From positions 62,001 to 126,000 of the forward strand of contig NW_024881597.1 in the NCBI RefSeq assembly GCF_019059575.1: 64,000 nucleotides of DNA, read 5' to 3'. Of the stretch, positions 50,886-63,039 are shown in pieces. The translations under genes were made by a program, and so were the position numbers. How positions within the stretch are numbered: position 1 is the stretch's first letter; every line of letters begins with the position of its first letter. The DNA comes from Amphibalanus amphitrite. Its lineage: Eukaryota; Arthropoda; Thecostraca; Balanomorpha; Balanidae. The notes under the pieces were generated by a model. It had not been told where the DNA came from. It made no database searches and saw nothing but the letters and a program-made list of their open reading frames with translations.

Positions 50886-51085
50886 CTGATCGTCAGTCGC
50901 GCAGCGTTGCTCCGAGGCCGACGGAAGGACGACCCACTAAGTCCCAGATACCAGCCTCCGGGTGTAGACAGCCGTCGCGCCGCAGACAGCTCTGTGCCAT
51001 TCTCATCATGACCGATCCCCCTCCCCCTCCCCCTCCCCCAGTAGGAGAAGATGGCCCCGATTTGTCGATGAGAATGTGTGAGTGT
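50886..51085 (-). promoter_or_regulatory. Lectin 1 promoter and 5' UTR exon
   Basis: The untranslated exon ends GACGATCAG at 50886 before GTTAGA, giving a 438 bp intron to the acceptor at 50448. The CGTCCTTCCGTCGGCCTC stretch and TTTGTCGATGAGAAT (51060-51075 on plus) are shared with the lectin 2 and right-edge promoters. The position of their TATA box here reads GGTATCTG, so it may be weak or altered. A CCCCCT tract lies at 51015-51040. Confidence 0.65.
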
Positions 51086-51222
51086 AATGTCTAGGTTGAG
51101 GCTTCATGAGGTGTCTAAAAGCAAAAGGGAGGATTATGAAGAAGTCTTGCCACTTGCCACTGTAAGTGTAGATGCGATTAATATCAGAAAAAGGCACACT
51201 AGCTGGTCACAGTACAAACAAG

Positions 51223-52405
51223 TTAACCCGCGCCCCAGTGGCGGTCTCAGCCAACTTCGCCCTAGTGGGGGGGGGGGGCATATGCTACCACCCACCTCTA
51301 ACTCAAAAACTAAGAGGGCAAGAAAGACGCGGTAAAAAGCAGTCGATATCTCTCAATGCGTACGTTTGAAAGTATTTCAGTCATTTTTCATCTTAGAGCA
51401 ATATTGGGGTCACCAGAGGTCATCAAAGGTCAAAATTTGCCAATTTTCATTATATTTTTCAGAAAACATGCCGTTATCTCAGGAACTATGGTAGCTAGAA
51501 AAACGCATGGAACAGCAATCGATAGATTTTGAACTCTTCTTTTGATAAGGTCATTCTCGAAATTGACCTCAGGTCAACGTTTTAGCCTCCAGAGGGCAAA
51601 TACTCCAAAAATAGCTGTTTTTACGAAAAGTGTTTTTCGACAATAACTTTCGACTACAAAAAGCCACATTTCTATTGCCAGAATCGTGTTCCTCTCGCCG
51701 CGACGCGTCGCATGAACTATAATTTGACCTTGAAAGGTCAATTTGAAAATTTGACCTCAGGTCAAGGTCATGACCTGACCAGAAAAGGTCATGTTGCATA
51801 TCAGTCGATGCGTCTCAACAAGACAAACACAATGAGACCATCCCCAGCGTTCTATATCTTTCCAATCGCGAGTTATTGGCAAAAATCTGTTTGTAGCCTC
51901 AAATGACCTCGGATGACCTTTCTAGAGGCTATCAGCAAAAATGACACCTAGGTCATCACGGGTGGTCCAAATCATTGTTATTCTGAAATATTTGGACTGT
52001 TCCTATGCGTACACACGGATCTAAAGGCATTTTCATTTTTCTCCATTGACTTGTAATGAAAAGATCACGCCACTGACCTGACCTTAGGTCACCAATATAA
52101 AAAATCCGAGATATACAAATTGTAGGCGCCCATAACAGCATGCAATCCACCAAGTTTAAAACCTTTCTGACAAACACTGCAGGCTGGGCATGATTGCAAA
52201 CTTTTTTAGGCTTGGTCAGTTAACTTGACCTGGTGACCTGACCTGACATGACCTGGGGTCGAAAATTTCACACATTGTCCAAAATTGATGTACCAAAATC
52301 TACCCCAAGCGGCGCGGCGCTACGCGCCGCGGTTTTTATTCACACGCAAAAAACGCGACAGGGTGGTAACATATGCCCCCCCCCCCCCACTGCGGCGAAG
52401 GTTAA
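51223..52405 (+). mobile_element. TTAA family 11 element, copy 1
   Basis: TTAA at both edges, left end CCCGCGCCCCAGTGGCGG, right end CACTGCGGCGAAGG, hairpins with GGGGCATATGCTACCACCC-type arms. AGGTCA motifs, and a GGCGCGGCGCTACGCGCCGC hairpin near the right end. Confidence 0.9.
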
Positions 52406-52431
52406 AAAGACAATTTAAGGGAAGGTCCAGA

Positions 52432-54006
52432 TTAACCCGCGCCCCGTTGAGGTCTGGCAGGTTCCAGGTCCTGTTGGAGTGATGCACAAGGTATAATATC
52501 GATGAACTCGATATTTGACCTGTGACGTCACAGGAAGGCCAAAAAGGTCAAATCTGTCCATTTTTCAGTGCCGAGAAGTTGGTCATAAAAAAAAACGAAA
52601 TCTAAGCTTCTAAAATGAGTTTGGATATGACGCATATCATAGATCTGACATCTTGATAGTCATCTGAATGGACGTTGACTTGTGATGTCACAAAAGAGGT
52701 CAGCCTCGACCAATCAGAAGACACTTGCATGAATCATATGGAACGCCATGCTGAATTGTGAAATTGTGAATATTCGAGTCTTTATGAAGACATGTCATAT
52801 ACCGGGTGGCCCAGAAAAAACGTTCCCAACTTTAAGTCAATATTCCTCAGAAACTGATAAAGATACAACTTCGAAACTTCGAAGAGTCAATGCGGCACAT
52901 GTGTTCAGTAAATGGTGTGATTTTCATGCTATTCGGTAAATTACTTTTTGAACGGTTTGTGTTTCAAGCATGCCATGTAAAAAATACTTTTTTGCTCCGA
53001 TGTTTACTAAAAAATGTGAGTGAACGGGTTGCTTCGAGCAGGAAACTTTCACCTTCGCACTTTCACCCCGGCATCGCGGCCTACAGCCAGGACTGCCACT
53101 GGCAGCTAGTCTCATTGATAGTGTTGGCCTTAGGATGACACATTCCCTCAGGCAACCACGATGGCTCTGTGCCAGCGGCAACATTATCGGAAGAAGTTTC
53201 CAGTGTTTTAACCATCTTGTGGCTCAAATGCTTTCCTGGCTGACATCCCTGGGAAAAGGTAGCTTTTCAACCAGTTTTTTTTTGTGATCTGCTGGCTTTG
53301 TTGTTTTTCATGAGTTATTCTGTGGTCTTCTGGTACAGGAACCAGTCTGCTTAAGTTTGTTATCCTTATCCGGTCGATTTACTGTTTGATCTACTGAAAG
53401 GAGGGCAATCAGCAGCAGTCCATGTACCACGCCACTCCTGCTTGAAACATGATTTGGTGTTGAAACGAATGGCATCCATGAGCACCATTTTGGCTCAATA
53501 TATTTGGCACATAATTGATACAAAAATATTTAAAATAAGAACATACGTGCTGGTTTCATTCACGTGCTCTAATTTTCTATTCTTTTTTATAGCATGGAAC
53601 GTCTAACCCAATCATCACTATCGTTCGATATCGGCAAAAAAAGCAAAAACGTCTTGCTTAATTGAACTTAAGATTGTCAGCTTGAAAATGATGGTACAGT
53701 GTTATAATTTGGCATACCAATGCGCAAAGAAATGACGCAACCTTGATAAAAATTTTGGCTCGTTATTTGCACTCGAATTTGAGATATAAGCCTCCAAAGT
53801 TCGGAACGTTTTTTCTGGGCCACCCGGTATATGCAGCCACAGAGACCTCTTTGATCATTTTTCTTGGCTCTATGACGCCACAGGAAGGTAAAAAAGTTCA
53901 CATCGTAGGTACCCGCTTACGATGACAAAAACATTTCATTACGTAAAGGTGACTTCTATCGCCAAAGAAACGACAACGTTCATGCTTAGAGAGGTGAATA
54001 AGTATC
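52432..54006 (+). mobile_element. TTAA-type element, left end and body, with nested mariner-like element
   Basis: Left end TTAACCCGCGCCCCGTTGAGG; TGACGTCA and AGGTCA motifs follow. The right end is not clear. The body is split by 52802-53827. Confidence 0.55.
52802..53827. mobile_element. Mariner/Tc1-like non-autonomous element
   Basis: TA on both sides (52800-52801 and 53828-53829), with inverted termini CCGGGTGGCCCAGAAAAAAC and its complement, continuing into CGTTCC.AACTTT. No transposase frame. TIR form and TA target are typical of IS630/Tc1/mariner elements. Confidence 0.88.
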
Positions 54007-55206
54007 ATAACCCGGCAGGCGGTGGGCCTCCCAGCCACCTTCCGCGCGGTGGGGGGGGGGCATTTTTTTGCCCCCCCCCCCCCTCGTATCTCCGAAACTA
54101 CTGGACGGATCCGGAAAATTCAAACGGCGCTCGATAGCCCTGTCAAATTTGTCGAAGGAAACCAAATTTCATTGACCTCAGGGTCACCGATGATGTCACA
54201 GGTCAGGTCAAAGATAAAATGTTTCACCGTTCACGGGGCTTCTAGGGAAAGCGCTATAACACCGAGTAAAACGCATTTTATCGAAAATCAGCGATAAGGC
54301 GTCAGTTTTCTAGTACATATGTTGCAATTAGAGGTCACTGGTCATACCAGGTCAGGTCACAGGTCAGGTCACCAAAGGTCACCAAGGGTCACCACATGAA
54401 CCCAACTTTACTAAGGTTGTGCGATGCATGTTTTATGGCCAGTTTTTCATTTCCAACTCAATGGTATTGGTTATAAGACCATCAGGTACGGTTTAGGTCA
54501 CTTTCTGGTGGAGGTCAGGTCAACGTTAGGTCAAAAAAGGTCAAATTTCAAAGTTGATATTTTTGCATGAAATGGGTATCGATTCGATGCAGCTCGTCAC
54601 GGGGAGTCTAATGGTGGTCTTTTTTTGCGCTACGAGGTCGAGAATTGCTAAAAATTGAGTTTGAAAATTTGACGTCATCAATTTTGAACAGTTTTTTTCG
54701 CTATAACTTGGCCAAAAAAAGAGGTATTGATCTCAAATTTGGTATGTAGATAGAAGGCGGTAGGGACTATCACATATATTCCGTTTTTTCGAAATTCAAA
54801 AAACCTTTTGGATTTTTTGGCTATTATATTCAAAAAATATATTTTTTGATTTTTGGGGGTCAAAATCCAAAAAATTCGAAAAGCCGAAATAGCAGTTTTG
54901 TAGCCCTTTTGATTCCACACCTTTTATGTCGGAACATTTTTCTGTATCTCTAAAGCTGTAGGCCTGACAGCTCTTCCCGCGAAACCTTTTTTTGGGTCGA
55001 AAATGGCAAAAATGACGTCACTCTGACGTCATTAGCGGCCAACCTATCATAGCCTTTGGAAAAAAAATTTTGGTCACCATGTGCGCTAGCTACTCCCGGG
55101 AGAGTACTGAAGTTTGGTGACGATCGGCGCAGTGGTTCTCGAGATATATCGAAAAAAAAAAGGGGGGCAAAAAATGCCCCCCCCCCCCCACCGCCTGGAA
55201 GGATAA
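54007..55206 (+). mobile_element. TTAA-type element, CCCGGCAGGCGGTGGG ends
   Basis: Related to family 8 at the ends (CCACCGCCTGG right) and to family 10 in the interior (TTTCACCGTT..., GATTCGATGCAGCTCGTCAC). The flanks have decayed to ATAA and ATAA. Hairpin GGGGCATTTTTTTGCCCC at the left, matching GGGGGCAAAAAATGCCCCC at the right. Confidence 0.8.
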
Positions 55207-55442
55207 TTTTTGCTCTAGACTGATTTTAAGTAAAAACAATACTGACAATAATGCGACGTAATAAAAGCAGTCAAAATGTTCTTAGTCTTTCAAATGGTTA
55301 TATCTCTGGCAGTTTAAGAAATATTTTGTTGACTTTTGGCATGTGTAAATGCATTAAGGGAATGTCTGACATCTATTCCGTTTTTTATCAAAATGTCAAA
55401 AATATCTTAATTCTGCATTTTGAGTAAGAAAATGTCAACGTC

Positions 55443-56265
55443 TTAACCCTCGCCGGACCTAATGTCCGTCAAGACAGCCCATATTCAGCCCAGATTCAGC
55501 CCGGATTCAGCCCAGATTCGGGACACCTCCGATCAAGCTAAAACTCGCACACAATGTAGGCCATGACATGCCCAATCCACAGTCCAAGTCATTCGGTGCC
55601 GGACCTATTGCTTTCTACAAGCGCGCTGGCCGAGGGGGGGGGGCGGGTACGACCCCCCTCGCCGTTTCGCCCCTGGTGGAGCTAGCGCGTCGCAGAAAAA
55701 AACGAGCGTGTGAGCCGTTACGAGACGCAGAGATTGGTACCCGATTTTAAGGTCCTAGGTCAAACGGTGACCTCTGAGGTCAGGTCAAGTGCCCCAAGGT
55801 ACGGTTCAGTTTTTGGTGAATAACTTCGCAAAAAACGGCCGCAGAGCCGCGATTTTGGCAGCATCGTGTTTGCCTCGCTCAGGCGCGTCGAATGATATAC
55901 TTTTTGTTTGGATCAGGTCAACTTAGGATGTTGACCTCAGGTCACGGTCAGGTCAGGACCTCCTTTCCCGACTTAATTTGATCGGGAGTTATTGACGAAA
56001 AATTAACATGACCTTGATGACGTCATAAATGACGTCACGCAATGTGAACATGGCAAAAGTGACGCATCTAACCTTGCAAGGAGTGCATCAAATCACGATT
56101 CTGTGTGCTTGAGATAGTTGGAGATCGTTCCCGGCGCCAGAATAGCGGTTTTCATTTTTCCCCATTGACTTATGTATAATGGTGAGGTCACGAAAATGAA
56201 CTGACCTCATATGACCTTTAGGAAAAATCCGAGATATGCAAGTTGTGAGACTCGTAATGGATACT
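55443..56265 (+). mobile_element. TTAA family 4 element, 3' truncated
   Basis: Left end TTAACCCTCGCCGGACC matches the complement of 28562. Four copies of an 11 bp unit CAGCCCAGATT occur at 55475-55519, not seen in the other copy. It breaks off at GTAATGGATAC beside the poly(A) signal of lectin 2. Confidence 0.85.
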
Positions 56266-56267
56266 CG

Positions 56268-56273
56268 TTTATT
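56268..56273 (-). promoter_or_regulatory. Poly(A) signal of lectin 2
   Basis: AATAAA on the minus strand, about 150 bp past the stop, directly at the break-point of the truncated element. Confidence 0.55.
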
Positions 56274-56424
56274 TGATAAAAATTCATGTAAATATGCATA
56301 ATGTCACTATTTAGTTACTTAGCATCCCAGCTAGTTATGAGGTGCTCTCCCACCACGCTGGTTAACATGGTTCTAGTTGCTTGGTCATTATTACACTGCT
56401 GTGAACGTCGGGCGCCGGAACTGT

Positions 56425-56880
56425 TTAGGCAGTAGCGGGCAGCTTGCAGATGAAGAAGTGCTCCTCTTCGCATCCAGAGTCGTCCCACTCCGCCGCGTGC
56501 GGGTTGTCGGGGTGGGGAACGCGCGTGCAGTCCTGGCCGAACTGGTTGTCGGGCTGCTGACGCGCCCAGTTGGTAAAGTCCACCTCCGAGCCGTCCGACC
56601 ACCGGAACTGACCCTCCGTCTCGATGTCGTTGAAGCCAATCCAGGAGTCGGCAAAATCGTAGGTCTGCATGACGAAGGCGTTCTCGAGCAGAGAGTGAAT
56701 TGAGGCGAGCTGGGCCCCAGCTCCGACCGTGGGACAGGCGTTGACGGCCTGCTGCCACGAGGTGGCGTAGGTGGAGCGCCAGTAGCAGAAGCCGTCGAAC
56801 TCCTGCCACTCGACGTTGGTCGGACAGCCAGCCGAGGCTAGGCCGGCGCACAGCGTGACAGCCAGCAGTTGGTACAGCAT
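56425..56880 (-). CDS. Secreted C-type lectin 2, galactose-type
   Basis: 151 aa, a tandem paralogue of lectin 1 in the same orientation, with the same signal peptide apart from one residue and the same six Cys. WIGFND, QQPDNQ (galactose-type QPD) and WDD are present. Differences cluster in the sugar-site loop (QFGQDCTRVPHPDNPHAAEW against YHGQDCVHLPYIDNPNGAEW), so ligand choice may differ. A TTTTCCAG acceptor at 56904 lies 23 bp before the ATG. The 5' exon ends at 59094, giving a 2.2 kb intron. Confidence 0.95.
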   Translation of the reverse strand: MLYQLLAVTLCAGLASAGCPTNVEWQEFDGFCYWRSTYATSWQQAVNACPTVGAGAQLASIHSLLENAFVMQTYDFADSWIGFNDIETEGQFRWSDGSEVDFTNWARQQPDNQFGQDCTRVPHPDNPHAAEWDDSGCEEEHFFICKLPATA

Positions 56881-56949
56881 CTTGGCGAGATACTGACAGG
56901 TCTCTGGAAAACATGGCGAACGAAATTCGTTAGCGGAAACCTGCTCTCA

Positions 56950-56972
56950 TTGTATTGTATTGTATTGTATTT
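56950..56972. repeat. (ATTGT)n microsatellite
   Basis: Four ATTGT units in lectin 2 intron 1. Confidence 0.9.
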
Positions 56973-57561
56973 ACATTTAAGAGCGATCCACATACGATGT
57001 GCGTGGCGATTACTGCTCATTGGCTGCGCGGTGAAATGACAATGATTGCAGGTCAGCAAATTGATTTGTTGTATCATGCGGCAATCCTTATTATTTACTG
57101 TTCAGTCCGTTTACAATGGGCGCCCGGGACCTTGGCCACCTATTGTTTCTACTTCTCTTTTCTATTGTTGGCCACTGCTACCCAAAAACTGGTGACCTCG
57201 TTTTCCTCCTTTTTTAGGCAACGGCAATTACGAGAGTCTACCTCACTATTTGTGTCGCAGCTGGGAACGCTTTGGGGGTCAAGCGGCTCCGGGAGTCCGA
57301 TTTGGTTCCTCCCGATTTCCGAACAAATGCCTAATTACTAGCTGCGCCACCAGCGCTGCCATCCTATCATTGGGACCTTATTTGCATAATGATGCAAGCC
57401 TAGTTATACATAATAACCTATAGGCATAGGTCTCGTATAGACATCAATAACGACTCGGTAGATGATAGCGCCAGCCTATAACTTTATTGTGCTTCGCTCA
57501 ACTTGTTTTCATTCTGTTATAACAACAAAAGACACACAATGGGTGTAATCCGAACAAGCAA
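56973..57561. other. Lectin 2 intron 1, no feature
   Basis: Unique intronic sequence with only chance open frames. Confidence 0.5.
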
Positions 57562-57984
57562 TTAAAGGGACCCTCCCACCTTAGCATTAGATTTGAGTTG
57601 AGATAGCCAAAATGGGGTCCCTGGCTCACAATTACCGGTTTCGGCATTCACAACATCGAGAAATGCCTTAAATCGGAAATATTGAATTTCAAAATTGCAG
57701 CATTTTGATTCAGAGGGGCTAATGCATATGAATACCCCTCTGAATGTGTGACGTCATGGCAGATATCTAACGATTTTTAAATGTTTGACTAAAACGTTTT
57801 GTAGCACGCGGTGGTATATGCTGCTTTGCGCGCAACAAATGCCGCACTTTCAAATAAAGTCGCTAGGAACAGCGGAGATCCCAAAAAGTAAACAAAAGTA
57901 AAAGTCTAATATCTTGAAAACCGGTGAATATTTTTCGATGAAATTTTGTAGATATTCGTTTTTGCTCTTTCTGAACCGAGCAAT
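57562..57984 (+). repeat. Dispersed repeat Q, copy 2
   Basis: Starts TTAAAGGGACCCTCCCACC and is continuous with the part equivalent to 16565-16781. The hairpin GAGGGGCTAATGCATATGAA then TACCCCTC is conserved. It is cut by the element at 57985. Confidence 0.7.
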
Positions 57985-58742
57985 GATTTGGACCACCCGT
58001 GACGACCAAGGTGTCTTTTTTGCTGATAGCCTCTAGAAAGGTCATCCGAGGTCATTTGAGGCTACAAACAGCTTTTTGCCAATAACTCTCGATTGGAAAG
58101 AGATAGAACGCTGGGGTTGGCCTCATTGTGTTAGTCTTGCCGAGCCGCATCGACTGATATGCAACATGACCTTTTCTGGTCAGGTCATGACCTTGACCTG
58201 AGGGCAAATTTTGAAGTTGACCTTTCAAGGTCAAATTATAGTTCATTCGACGCGTCTCGGCGAGAGGAACACGATTCTGGCAATAGAAATGTCGTGGCTT
58301 TTTTTAGTCAAAAGTTATTGTCGAAAAACTGTTCGTAAAGACAGCTATTTTTGGAGTTTTTGCCCTCAGGAGGCTAAACCGTTGACCTGAGGTCATTTTT
58401 GATGAAGAATTTATCAAAAGAAGAGTTCAAAAGCTATCGATTGCTTTTCCCAGCATTCTTCTAGCTATCATAGTTCCTGAGATAATGGCATGTTTTCTGA
58501 AAAATATAATGACAATTCGCAAATTTTGACCTTTGATGACCTCTGGTAACCCCAATATTGCTCTAAGATGAAAAATGACCGAAATACTTTCAAAAGTACG
58601 CATCGAGAGCTATCGACCGCTTTTTACCGCGTCTTTCTAAGCCTTCTTAGTTTTTGAGTTAGACGTGGGTGGTAACATATGCACCCCCCCCCCCCCCCAC
58701 TAGGGCGAAGTTGGCTGAGACCGCCACTGGGGCGCGGGTTAA
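57985..58742 (-). mobile_element. TTAA family 11 element, copy 2, truncated
   Basis: Reverse of 51223-51965: it starts in the GGTGTCNNTTTTGCTGATAGCC region and ends CCACTGGGGCGCGGGTTAA. In lectin 2 intron 1. Confidence 0.88.
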
Positions 58743-59093
58743 TTGTCCGAAACAAACAGAAAACATTATTGCGCAGAGAACACAAAATAATGCGTCTTAG
58801 GTCATAAGCAAGACTTGTCTGTAGAGGATATGCTGTTGAGTGCTCTCGCGAGGAACATCTCGCTATGATAAAGTATAATATTTGTGATGACCTTGTCCTC
58901 GAATTAAGAATGCCTTTTCCTCAAATGTCCTGTGGGCAAAAATTCACTCATTAGAATACATCACTTTCGACTTTTTTACATTTCTTAATTCGATAAAAAA
59001 AGTCATAACAAATATTATACTTGCCTGTAGATATGAAGTCTGTCCTCATTCTCCACCACCCCAGTCTGCCCGAGTGTCTGACCTTCTTCTCAC
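58743..59093. other. Lectin 2 intron 1, proximal part
   Basis: Unique sequence. No feature beyond the 5' splice site at its right edge. Confidence 0.45.
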
Positions 59094-59385
59094 CTGACTG
59101 TAAGACGTGAGGCTCCGCTCTGAGGCCGAGCGGCGACCTCCTCCAGCTGATAAAGGGCCACTGTCGCCGGCAGCTGCGTCCCTTCTCACAGTATGGCGTG
59201 ACCTCCCACCACCTCCCACACCGGGAAAGATAACTCTGGTTTGTCGATGAGAATAGTAATGTGCCGCTTCCAAAATGTTCGCATATGCTGCTAAAAACGA
59301 TGTGTATACATAAAATACACTGGTTTTAAATGATACGTGCCCCATGCGTAATCACGGTTACATAGTAACTAAGATTAATGATGTA
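59094..59385 (-). promoter_or_regulatory. Lectin 2 promoter and 5' UTR exon
   Basis: The exon ends TACAGTCAG at 59094 before GTGAGA. A TATA-like box (TTTATC, 59149-59154 on plus) lies some 55 bp upstream of the donor. Conserved blocks shared with 63040-63348: ACGCAGCTGCCGGC, GGCCTCAGAG, TTTTGGAAGCGGCACAT, and TTAGTTACTATGTAACCGTG. Confidence 0.72.
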
Positions 59386-59564
59386 ACAGAAGTGAAATGT
59401 TGTGCGGGTGGCCGGTATATTGACAATAGGATAGGGAGCAGAGAACTTGCAAAATTCCACGAATGAAAGGGGCACTTATGTGGCTATTGCCCATGATTCA
59501 TTAAAATGTTCACCGATGCTTCCGCTAGGCCTTCAGCAATCTACTAAGCCATAAAAAAACATTC

Positions 59565-60553
59565 TTAAAGGGACAGTATCACCATTTTGATGAAATTTGA
59601 CATTGCATAGGCCCCATTTTTCTGGTCCGGGAACTGAAGACCGATCCTCGAAGCTCCACACCGTTATCCCGCTATCGCCGCTCAAAGTACGAAAGGTGTA
59701 CTACACTTTGAATCGTGCTTCACTATCTTCACTGTTTAAATGTTTGCGCCGTTTTGAATTGACCGCCAGTAATAAAACTTTTACCCTGGTCATTTCATCA
59801 AATTTTATAAAGCCAAAACGTTTTTCGCACTTATTCATCACCGTTAAATTCATTAAATAGTCGTAGGCAATTTCCGCTGTTTCCTTCGGATTCTAGCAGC
59901 TCAACAAAGGAATTCCTCCAGCTTGAATCACAATCTCCCTCCAATGTATGACGTATATGTATGACGTCATCTGATCAGTCTCGATCTCAACGACAACTCA
60001 ATCAGAAGAGCGGCCGCGTAAGCGTAGCGTCAATAATGTATTACCTGCGCCAGTTCTGTAGTAATTTCGCAGGCTTCCAAAGTGGCGGCCATGCTTGTAG
60101 TGGTGGTTCGCTCATGAAAATGACTCGCTCATGAAAAAATATTTTTCACCGAGTTCGGTCCTCAAACTATGTTTTTCTTATTCAGAAAAATAAGAAATGC
60201 TAGTAAAAAAAATCAGCTCCATACAAGCCGTTTTCACGACGGCCGTCTGGTACACATTTGGTGCACAGGCGGTACAGATAAGGTGCATAATTGGTCAAAT
60301 CAGGTTCAGTGTGTCCTCTTAGCAGCTATCAGCTAGCACTACTAGCTTATATGCACTAATTGCTTATATGCCTGCTTTGTCATAATATTTTCAGAGAGCA
60401 TCATCGATTAAAACACTGAAATAAATTCATAAAATGAAGCTATTTGCTGTAAAAGAAATAACGTGCAGATTTGATCAAGTCAGGTGCATTCGCCGGATAG
60501 CCCGTCGTGAAAACGGCCACATTGATTTTTTTTCGATGATACTGTCCCTTTAA
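59565..60553 (+). mobile_element. TTAA family 12 element (AAAGGGACAGTATCA ends)
   Basis: TTAA at both edges and inverted termini AAAGGGACAGTATCA and TGATACTGTCCCTTT. About 990 bp without a transposase frame. Contains TATGACGTATATGTATGACG and no AGGTCA array. Resembles family 3 in the form of its ends. Confidence 0.92.
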
Positions 60554-60707
60554 CTTCAAAGATTCTGATCCTGATGTCCAACACAAAACCCACAGAACTC
60601 TGTCAAATGTGTGTTGATCCAGAATGATATGATCTGACTCAAGTCCCGACCGCAAACGCCGCCTATTTTCATTTTCATTGACTATTTCTATTTGTCCCAT
60701 CATTTTG

Positions 60708-62985
60708 TTAACCCACGCCGGGCCGGGGTGTTTGAACCTACCCTTCCAATGCGATGTTCCGCGAATATCCCATTAATGGAAGCACATCTTTTCAACACAT
60801 GTACAATTTTCAGACTCAGGTCGCTCAAGGTCAGGTCATCAGGTCACGCCTTGTCTCAGAAAAAGTTCTTATGCAACAGCTAAACTGACCGAACGATCGT
60901 TTTTGAACTATTGATTGATAAGAGCGATTGATAAGAGTGGAAAGATGTAGAAAACGAAGATACCTCTTGAATTTTCCTTTACCTATTGGTGACCTAAGGT
61001 CAGGTAATTTTGCGACCTCTCTAGTATAAGCCAATGGGAGAAAATTAAACTGCGACGCTTTTGAACGAAAGCCATTGTGAACAGTCACAAATATCGGGTA
61101 ATGGGTAAACATGACAAACTGAATCGGAATATTGCACACATTGCCTTTTGTATGCCTTTGAGGTCATAAAAGGTTTCCAACAGTTTTTTTTTTATACAAT
61201 AACTTATGATAGAGACATGCTAGAGCGATGAAAACACCATAGATGTGTTCAGCCCAACGATACGAATCGACTGATACGCAGCATGGCCTTTTCCAGTCAG
61301 GGTGTAATGTTGACCTGAGATAAGATTTTCCAAATGATCTTTCAATGCTATGGTATATTACTGTACCTACCTACATTTGGCACGTCTCGACGAGAATGAT
61401 ACGATGCCGGTAAAATCAATGTGCTGCAAGTTTAAAGCAAATGCTATTGCAGAAAGGAAACATTAAAAAAAACATTACCTTAAAAAAAACTCTGCAGGCT
61501 AAACCGTTGACCTTGGTCATACCTGAGAGTTCACCCCAGAGAGATGTTGAATGAGCTACCAAAAGCGTTTTCCGCGGTGCGGTAGCTCTGTTCGTTCCCG
61601 AGTTAGCCCGCGTCCCACTTGAGAGGGCTGTTTATTCCCCGCCCCCATCCCCTCTCGTTTTCTGCAATAACTTCTAAACCGTTTGGCGTATCGTCGCAAA
61701 ACTTTCAATACCTTCGGCTACATCAATTTAACATCTTGTGTCAAAACCAGAACTTCGTAGCTACCATAGGTCGGCCGGAAATGACGTCAGAGTGACGCTA
61801 TGTTCGGCCGATTTTGATGCAAAACATTGAGCTACGGTAATCGCTCTCAAGAGCTGAGTTTTTTTAGATAGGTCCAATTTCTTTGCATGAGAGGACTTAA
61901 AATACATATGGCTATAAAACTGCTCTCTCGGATATTCAAGATTTTGAAAAATCCTTTATATAAAATCTAAAAATTATACTTTGCCTTTTCTAAAAGTTTT
62001 TGTCTTTTTGAAGATTTAAATTCAGAGTATACAGAACACATACCGATGAACTACTCTAGAAAGTTTTAGCCCGATATCTTCAAAAATAGCTAAGCTATAA
62101 CTACGCATTACCTATAGTTAAAATTTCACTATCATATATTTTTCAAATCAACTTTTCAGTGCGTTTTTTTTTTTTACATCGTATGTACACCAATATAAAT
62201 AGCACCATCGTGTTCCTGAGCTTAAACTACATCCGATAAATACATTTTTTGTTGAAAACTTTCAACTTAAAAGTTTGACCTTTTTGACCTGAAAGTGACC
62301 TAACCTCAGCTATATTCAGCTGAAAATGACCTCGAATGGCACAAACGACTGAGTTCGAAGCCTATGGCCTAAGTGGACCATAAAACATGTGTCACGTAAC
62401 CACTGAATGTTGTTATATTTCCGTGACCTGGGATGACCTGGCCTTGACCTTAAAATCAAAGATCAAGTTTGACAGCCGCAGGGTATCTTAAGTATCTAGT
62501 ACCGAGTGTGTACACCAAAATTGAAACTGAGCTGACTTGTAAGCCGGCGGCCAGAGCCCAAATTGTGAACAAGCCAAATATTAATAATTTTTATTTTGAA
62601 CTGACCTGTGACGTCATCGGTGACACCGAGGTCAATGAAATTAGGTTTCCCTCGACAACTTTTTCCAGCGCCATCAGGCATCGTTTTAATTTTTACAGTC
62701 TGCCAACTGCCAAGTGGTTTCGGAGTTAGTGGCTATAAATAGTCCTCCCTTCCGTGGGGCGCGTTACACACAGAGAGACCCCAGGGGCACCCCAGCGGGC
62801 TAGCGCCGATTTTTCAAAATAAAAAATCGTCTAAAAAATCCTTTAGATGACCTCCGGAGACCTGGTTGTTGGCCTGACCTAAAAATTTGCTGAAGTATTT
62901 TTTCATGACTTTCGGCGCTCTTTCGAATGTCGCTTACCGCGTGTTGCTACATTGACATGGCCCAGAAATTCACTGTTTCTCTGTC
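60708..62985 (+). mobile_element. TTAA family 1b element, decayed, with nested element
   Basis: Left end TTAACCCACGCCGGGCCGGGG. The order of internal blocks follows 34001-35180 up to about 61612, and resumes at about 62816 with CCTCCGGAGACCTGG and the TCTTTCGAATGTCGCTTACC block. More diverged than other copies. Confidence 0.8.
61613..62815 (+). mobile_element. TTAA family 7 element, nested copy
   Basis: Starts TTAGCCCGCGTCCCACTTGAG and follows 36815 onwards (TTCTGCAATAACTTCTAAACC, CATCAATTTAACATCTT). The right end near GGGGCGCGTTACAC/CCAGCGGGC is blurred, so this edge is approximate. Confidence 0.65.
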
Positions 62986-63039
62986 TCTTGCTGAAACTAT
63001 CTACTACTGAAAAATCTTCATATCATTTCAAGAACACCT

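Noticed and set aside
52432-54006. A full TTAA element with a defined right end
   Set aside because: Only the left end is clear; the right boundary before 54007 could not be seen, so the entry is given low confidence.
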